Notes under the pieces: generated by a model
Told to the model about the DNA's origin: nothing
What the model saw: only the letters and a program-made list of their open reading frames with translations
Database searches by the model: none
Shown: positions 5,974 through 9,706 of the stretch, in pieces
Layout: each line of letters starts with the position of its first letter
Position numbering within the stretch: the stretch's first letter is position 1
Assembly (NCBI GenBank): GCA_023229405.1
Contig: JALNZH010000123.1
Coordinates: forward strand, 1-9,706
Direction: 5' to 3'
From: Bacteroidota bacterium
GTDB taxonomy: Bacteria > Bacteroidota > Ignavibacteria > UBA10030 > UBA8401
DNA: 9,706 nt
Program-made: the position numbers and the translations under genes

Positions 5974-7446
5974 TTATTTCAGCAGTAGCATTTTCCTCAC
6001 CACAATATTGTCGGAATATTTTAATTGAGCAAAATATATACCACCCGAATTATTTGCCGGAGTAAAAAGTATTTGGTGGACAACTCCGGCTTGTAGTATT
6101 TCGTCTACCAATGTTGTCACTTCTCTTCCGAGTAGATCAAATATTGTAACGACTGTATGTCCCGAATGCTGCACAGAAAATTCTATGGTTGTGGAAGGAT
6201 TAAATGGATTTGGATAATTTCGAATCAATGTAAAATGGTCCGGACTCGTTTGACCATCCTGTACAATTGAGGGTTCGGTAAATTTGTTTCGCAAAAGATT
6301 CCACAGTTCCGGTTCGGAGGCATCATATCCCAGCGCCCACATGCCCACACCGGCGATTTTCTTTGTTTTCACAGAATCGTACTTCCGGGCCAACGAGAGC
6401 GAATCGTCATACCACGTTTGGCGCCATCCTGCACCATCTTGATACCGGTACCACGGTGTGGAAAAGGTGGCGTCAAAAAATTTGTTCGATGCCTTTACTG
6501 TATCCAGATAATTATTCTTTGAAATATGGTAAAAACGAGACGAACCGGACCCGGTTGTTGCCGCCATCCGTGCGTCACTCACCACAGGCCAGTCTATACC
6601 ATAATACGGAAAGCCGGCAATCAGTTTATTTGGAGGACAACCGATATCCGTATAGGATTTAATGCTTCGCAGTATGTGGCGGTAAGATGTGCTGGTGGTA
6701 TTCATCAACGGCGAATTCGGCCCTGCAGTAGTACTTCCACTGTAATAATAGGCGTACAGCATAATAAAATAACTATCCACTACATGATCCACTTCAATAA
6801 AGAATGAAGTTGGAAAGATAGTGTTCCAATCGACAGCAAACAATTCTAGCGTCAATTCTTTTTGATATTTGTGGAGAGAATCGCCGAGTTGCAGAATGAA
6901 CTTTTTGAACGGAACCGCACTGGCACTTTTCATACTTTCAAAGTCGATATTCACACCCTGTATGTTCCTCTCTTTCACCTTCGCCAGGATATTGTTCACC
7001 AAATTATCTTGCCTAGATTGTTTTGCCCAGAGTGAATCATGTTTTGAGAAACAGACAATGGTTAAATGTACTTTCACACCCGCATTCTTCGCCTGTGTGA
7101 TGACATTAGCTGTTGAATAACTATGCGTGGAAGAAAAATTACCTGTTACGGGATCGACATCGGCAGAAAAATAGGCAAGATGCGATAATAAATCATATTG
7201 ATAGTTACTTTCGAGTCCGTTCACCCAGTATGGATGGAATCCATAGACAACAGCATTCGGCATAAGCGCGGTTCTTTTAGTTAATACTCTAGTATCAGGT
7301 ACAATTTCAGACATTGTTGCGATTGCCTCGGGATGAGAGTGGTAATATTGCCACTCTTCCTGATGGATGGACGGATGGTCTTGTCCGTACAATATACAAG
7401 AACTCAGTACGACGGAAAAAGTGAGCATGATTCGGGTTGTATTCAT
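5974..7446 (-). CDS. Secreted GH18-family glycoside hydrolase with T9SS sorting domain
   Basis: The 490-residue protein has a signal peptide at about 1-21 (ends ILYGQ). The GH18 barrel at about 64-385 is of the YaaH/spore-coat type: VVYGFHPYWV (66-75), QGVNIDFE (163-170) in place of DGxDxDxE with the acid Glu170 and Asp168 kept, MLYAYYYSGS (229-238), LIAGFPYYG (275-283) and GVGMWALGYD (366-375) with the strand-8 Trp370. A T9SS sorting domain covers about 403-490 (NYPNPFNPSTTI, FDLLGREV, terminal Lys). It would cleave beta-1,4-linked N-acetylglucosamine polymers (chitin or peptidoglycan glycan) at the cell surface. Two active-site positions are changed: the first Asp of the motif is Gln163, and the Asp of the usual MxYD is Ala232, so activity may be altered or lost. 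No Shine-Dalgarno is seen before ATG at 7446; the next in-frame ATG at 7428 has none either, so the longer start was kept. The gene is monocistronic, with a terminator after it. Confidence 0.88.
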   Translation of the reverse strand: MNTTRIMLTFSVVLSSCILYGQDHPSIHQEEWQYYHSHPEAIATMSEIVPDTRVLTKRTALMPNAVVYGFHPYWVNGLESNYQYDLLSHLAYFSADVDPVTGNFSSTHSYSTANVITQAKNAGVKVHLTIVCFSKHDSLWAKQSRQDNLVNNILAKVKERNIQGVNIDFESMKSASAVPFKKFILQLGDSLHKYQKELTLELFAVDWNTIFPTSFFIEVDHVVDSYFIMLYAYYYSGSTTAGPNSPLMNTTSTSYRHILRSIKSYTDIGCPPNKLIAGFPYYGIDWPVVSDARMAATTGSGSSRFYHISKNNYLDTVKASNKFFDATFSTPWYRYQDGAGWRQTWYDDSLSLARKYDSVKTKKIAGVGMWALGYDASEPELWNLLRNKFTEPSIVQDGQTSPDHFTLIRNYPNPFNPSTTIEFSVQHSGHTVVTIFDLLGREVTTLVDEILQAGVVHQILFTPANNSGGIYFAQLKYSDNIVVRKMLLLK

Positions 7447-7801
7447 ACGAAAATATAGGAAAGGAATAGAGAAAGAACAATGATGACAGGCACTAGAAAA
7501 TAACGAAGAAACAAGTAGGAAGTAGTTGAGTAGCTACAGTGTTGAATGTTTTTACATATTCATTTTTTCATGCTTGTCAAAAAAATAAATAACACGTATA
7601 CTCTTCTTTTTTTAATAGAGTTCCAAAGGAATGCCATTCACGAATTGATCATTTCATGTCGGGACAAGAAAAGAACTTCTTGCGAAATTCCCGCCTGCCT
7701 TAATAATTTTAATCGGCGGGCAGATGATACGGCATCTATAATAGAGACTCTAAAATACGTTCAGGGTGACGTAGTAAATACCCGGCAGCTACGGGGATGA
7801 T
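7447..7801. other. Intergenic region with repeat-like sequence and weak promoter candidate
   Basis: No gene is seen. On the minus strand TTGACA (7575-7580) lies 16 bp from TATGTA (7553-7558), a weak promoter candidate about 105 bp before the GH18 start. The half at 7630-7800 has a different texture: TTCC-AAA-GGAA, AAGAACTTCTT, an inverted repeat CCCGCC (7690-7695) / GGCGGG (7715-7720), and CCCG/CGGG arms in CCCGGCAGCTACGGGG (7782-7797). The segment around GTTCAGGGTGACG (7759-7771) resembles the dispersed intergenic repeats common in related genomes. No convincing T-tract terminator follows the GH31 stop at 7802. Confidence 0.4.
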
Positions 7802-9706
7802 TTATTTCAACAATGTCATTTTTCTCATCTGCACATTATCTCCACTTTGCAATCGAGCTACATACATTCCGCTGGAGAGATTCGACGCATCGAAAGTGAC
7901 TTGATGATATTTTCCGGTTTCTGCGATGCCATTAAAAAGAATACTAACTTCCTGACCAAGCACATTATACACCTTCAACGTTGTTCTCGTCCCATCATTC
8001 TCTTTTTTCACCGCAGATTCAAAAACTTCCGAAGAGACGGTTGTAACAACGGTGAAACCAATAGTCGTTGTCGGATTGAAGGGATTGGGGTAATTTTGCT
8101 CTAACTCGAATTGATGTGGAGCTTGATTCTCCTGAAGTATTGATGAAGTTCCGTGACTAAAATAGAATACCACGGTATGTGCATCGCCGTTATCTGTAAA
8201 CTTAGCGTAACATTTCTTCGCTAATGAATCCAACGACCATCCTTGTGTTCCGAACGTATGAAGTGAATCTAGTGTGATATTTTTCAATAGTTTCCCATCC
8301 AACACTACACTATCAGGTAAAGCGTCGATCCAATTTGCTTCAGCAAGCCAATCTCGAGGCGAAACAGCATACGTGCCAATCCGGGATCCAATCGTTATCA
8401 ACACCCGGTGATCGTCCCGTTGATGAATGATAGTATCTGTGCTGTAAATTCCTTTTTCATAATCGTATGTCGTGCCATCATCGTCATACAATACACAGGA
8501 ACCATCGCCGCCGGGGAAACTGCTCAGAATTACTGTATTCTTGGCTTCCGGTGCATCAACAGATTGGGATACAGGAGACATGGGAATGATTGAGCCGGCC
8601 TTCACAAAGAGCGGAATATCCTTTCTGGTAACAGGAACTGTATACGACGTGGATCCGGCAAAATATTGTCCGGAATGGAAATCATACCATCCTCCTTCGG
8701 GAAGGTATACTGTTTGTTGCACAGCCCCTGCCGTAACAACTGGAGCAACAAGCAGACTGCTGCCAAACAGCCATTCGGTGGAAAGATTAGACACTTTCGG
8801 ATCGTCAGGATACTCCATCACCAATGGACGCGCAATGGAAAGTCCGGTTCGATGATTCTCCCTCGCAGCGGAATAGATATAGGGCATGAATCGATATCGT
8901 AAACGGATATACTCTGTTGCAATAGCTTCCGCCTCAGCGCCATAGTTCCACGGTTCTCGTTCCTGATTGTGCGTTCCATGAACACGGAACACCGGCACGA
9001 ATGCACCGAATTGAATCCAACGAAAATAGTTTTCGCTGTTCGGTGTTCCATTAAATCCACCGATATCCATTCCCCACCACGAAACGCCGACCGTCATGCT
9101 CGAAAGCATGAACAAGCGCTGATCTGCCATGGTGGGAAATCCGGTGTTAATATCTCCAGACCACAGCGAATAGGCATACCGCTGGGCGCCGGTGTAAAAA
9201 TTTCTGTTGATGGACCATACACGATTATTGTTAAAGGAGCGCTGCCCTTCAAACTGTCCGCGCTGCATTTGCATAAACATCAGGTTGCCGCCGTATTCAT
9301 CCGCCTCGTCATTCCAATAGCCGCTCATTCCTTTTGCATACGTATTATTTTGCACGGCAAAACTCTCCCAGAACCATTTACGAACTGCGGGCTTATTGAA
9401 ATTTAATCTTCCCACCTGTTTTCCACTGAAATAGTCATTCACATAGTCGATAAAAAAAGCGTTCGCATTGCAATATGCCCCTTGCGTGGTGGCAACATGA
9501 ACGCGCGGCTTTCGAATCCCCATCAGATGCATATCATATTTTTTTAACGTATCGACAATCGTACCGGATTGTCCGTCCGGAAATTTTGATCCCCAGCGGA
9601 ATTCTCCATAATTATCCCCGCCCCATTCCATCCAGTCGAAATCTAAAATATATGCGTCAATCGGAATTGCTTTTTCCCTGTACGTCCGGATATTACTGTA
9701 TATTTC
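7802..9706 (-). CDS. GH31-family alpha-glycosidase with DUF5110 and T9SS sorting domain (N-terminus cut by right window edge)
   Basis: The frame stays open to the last base, giving 634 visible residues. The ATG at 9631 is internal, because the codons before it read YREKAIPIDAYILDFDW, the conserved GH31 barrel segment. Visible parts are: catalytic barrel to about 290, including SGYWNDEADEYGG with nucleophile Asp (codon 9308-9310) and LWSGD with the acid/base Asp (codon 9152-9154); then WGMDIGGF, FRVHGTHNQEREPW and MEYPDDP; a beta region with LPEGGWYDF; a DUF5110-like part (LYDDDGTTYDYEKG); and a T9SS sorting domain (QNYPNPFNPTTTI, KVYNVLGQEV, SSGMYVARL, terminal Lys). GH31 enzymes are retaining alpha-glucosidases, alpha-xylosidases and relatives; the substrate cannot be fixed here. 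It should be surface-exposed or released. A charged insert (SSEVFESAVKKENDGTRTT) interrupts the sorting domain between its first and second strands. No SusC/SusD genes are nearby, so this is not a typical utilisation locus. Confidence 0.92.
   Translation of the reverse strand, partial: EIYSNIRTYREKAIPIDAYILDFDWMEWGGDNYGEFRWGSKFPDGQSGTIVDTLKKYDMHLMGIRKPRVHVATTQGAYCNANAFFIDYVNDYFSGKQVGRLNFNKPAVRKWFWESFAVQNNTYAKGMSGYWNDEADEYGGNLMFMQMQRGQFEGQRSFNNNRVWSINRNFYTGAQRYAYSLWSGDINTGFPTMADQRLFMLSSMTVGVSWWGMDIGGFNGTPNSENYFRWIQFGAFVPVFRVHGTHNQEREPWNYGAEAEAIATEYIRLRYRFMPYIYSAARENHRTGLSIARPLVMEYPDDPKVSNLSTEWLFGSSLLVAPVVTAGAVQQTVYLPEGGWYDFHSGQYFAGSTSYTVPVTRKDIPLFVKAGSIIPMSPVSQSVDAPEAKNTVILSSFPGGDGSCVLYDDDGTTYDYEKGIYSTDTIIHQRDDHRVLITIGSRIGTYAVSPRDWLAEANWIDALPDSVVLDGKLLKNITLDSLHTFGTQGWSLDSLAKKCYAKFTDNGDAHTVVFYFSHGTSSILQENQAPHQFELEQNYPNPFNPTTTIGFTVVTTVSSEVFESAVKKENDGTRTTLKVYNVLGQEVSILFNGIAETGKYHQVTFDASNLSSGMYVARLQSGDNVQMRKMTLLK

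Noticed and set aside
7384..7410. LSSC lipobox in the GH18 signal peptide
   Set aside because: The pattern fits loosely, but the protein has a T9SS sorter and a normal signal-peptidase I end (LYG before Gln22), which explains export better.
9629..9631. ATG as start of the GH31 gene
   Set aside because: The frame is open for 25 more codons to the window edge and these encode conserved GH31 barrel residues, so the true start is outside.

Overview
The window looks like a chromosomal segment of a bacterium of the Bacteroidota–Chlorobi–Ignavibacteria (FCB) lineage, probably Ignavibacteriota-like. The main clue is three secreted proteins that end in a type IX secretion (T9SS) type A sorting domain with the YPNPFNP motif and a lysine-ended tail. 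One of them also carries the short beta domain (VELKSFTA...VQLTWQTATETNNYGFEIERS) that often precedes that sorter in these bacteria. The phylum call is inference. No tRNA, rRNA, IS element or CRISPR array was seen. All supported genes lie on the minus strand.

Right part (4621-9706): three T9SS-sorted proteins, apparently separate units. Reading down the minus strand they are a GH31 alpha-glycosidase cut by the right edge (7802-9706), a GH18/YaaH-like glycosidase (5974-7446) followed by a good intrinsic terminator (5881-5910), and an adhesin-like protein of unknown function (4621-5781). The last carries a G-rich REP-like insertion in frame. The gap at 7447-7801 holds repeat-like sequence.

Middle (3936-4620): a 685-bp gene-free control region. 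Nearest the left operon is a near-consensus sigma-54 promoter, about 34 nt upstream of a good Shine-Dalgarno site. Two dyads of the type TGTTG-N7-CAACA lie 22 bp apart and roughly 210-250 bp upstream, where an enhancer-binding activator would sit. Further up is a cluster of perfect palindromes (4526-4574).

Left part (1-3935): an apparent operon with a GcvH-like protein with an N-terminal membrane anchor, a HybA-like four-cluster ferredoxin, a HybB/NrfD-family quinone-interacting membrane protein, a second GcvH-like protein with an N-terminal cysteine cluster, and a membrane sensor (probable histidine kinase) whose extracytoplasmic domain reaches EACVVC exactly at the window edge, so a CxxCH haem motif is likely. 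No hydrogenase or molybdoenzyme catalytic subunit is present. In both GcvH-like proteins a serine occupies the position of the lipoylated lysine. A third copy of the TGTTG-N7-CAACA dyad lies just before the sensor gene. My reading, as inference, is that this is a quinone- or electron-flow-linked redox-sensing module in which HybAB and two non-lipoylated GcvH-like proteins work with a haem-type sensor kinase under sigma-54 control. This is the most interesting part of the window.
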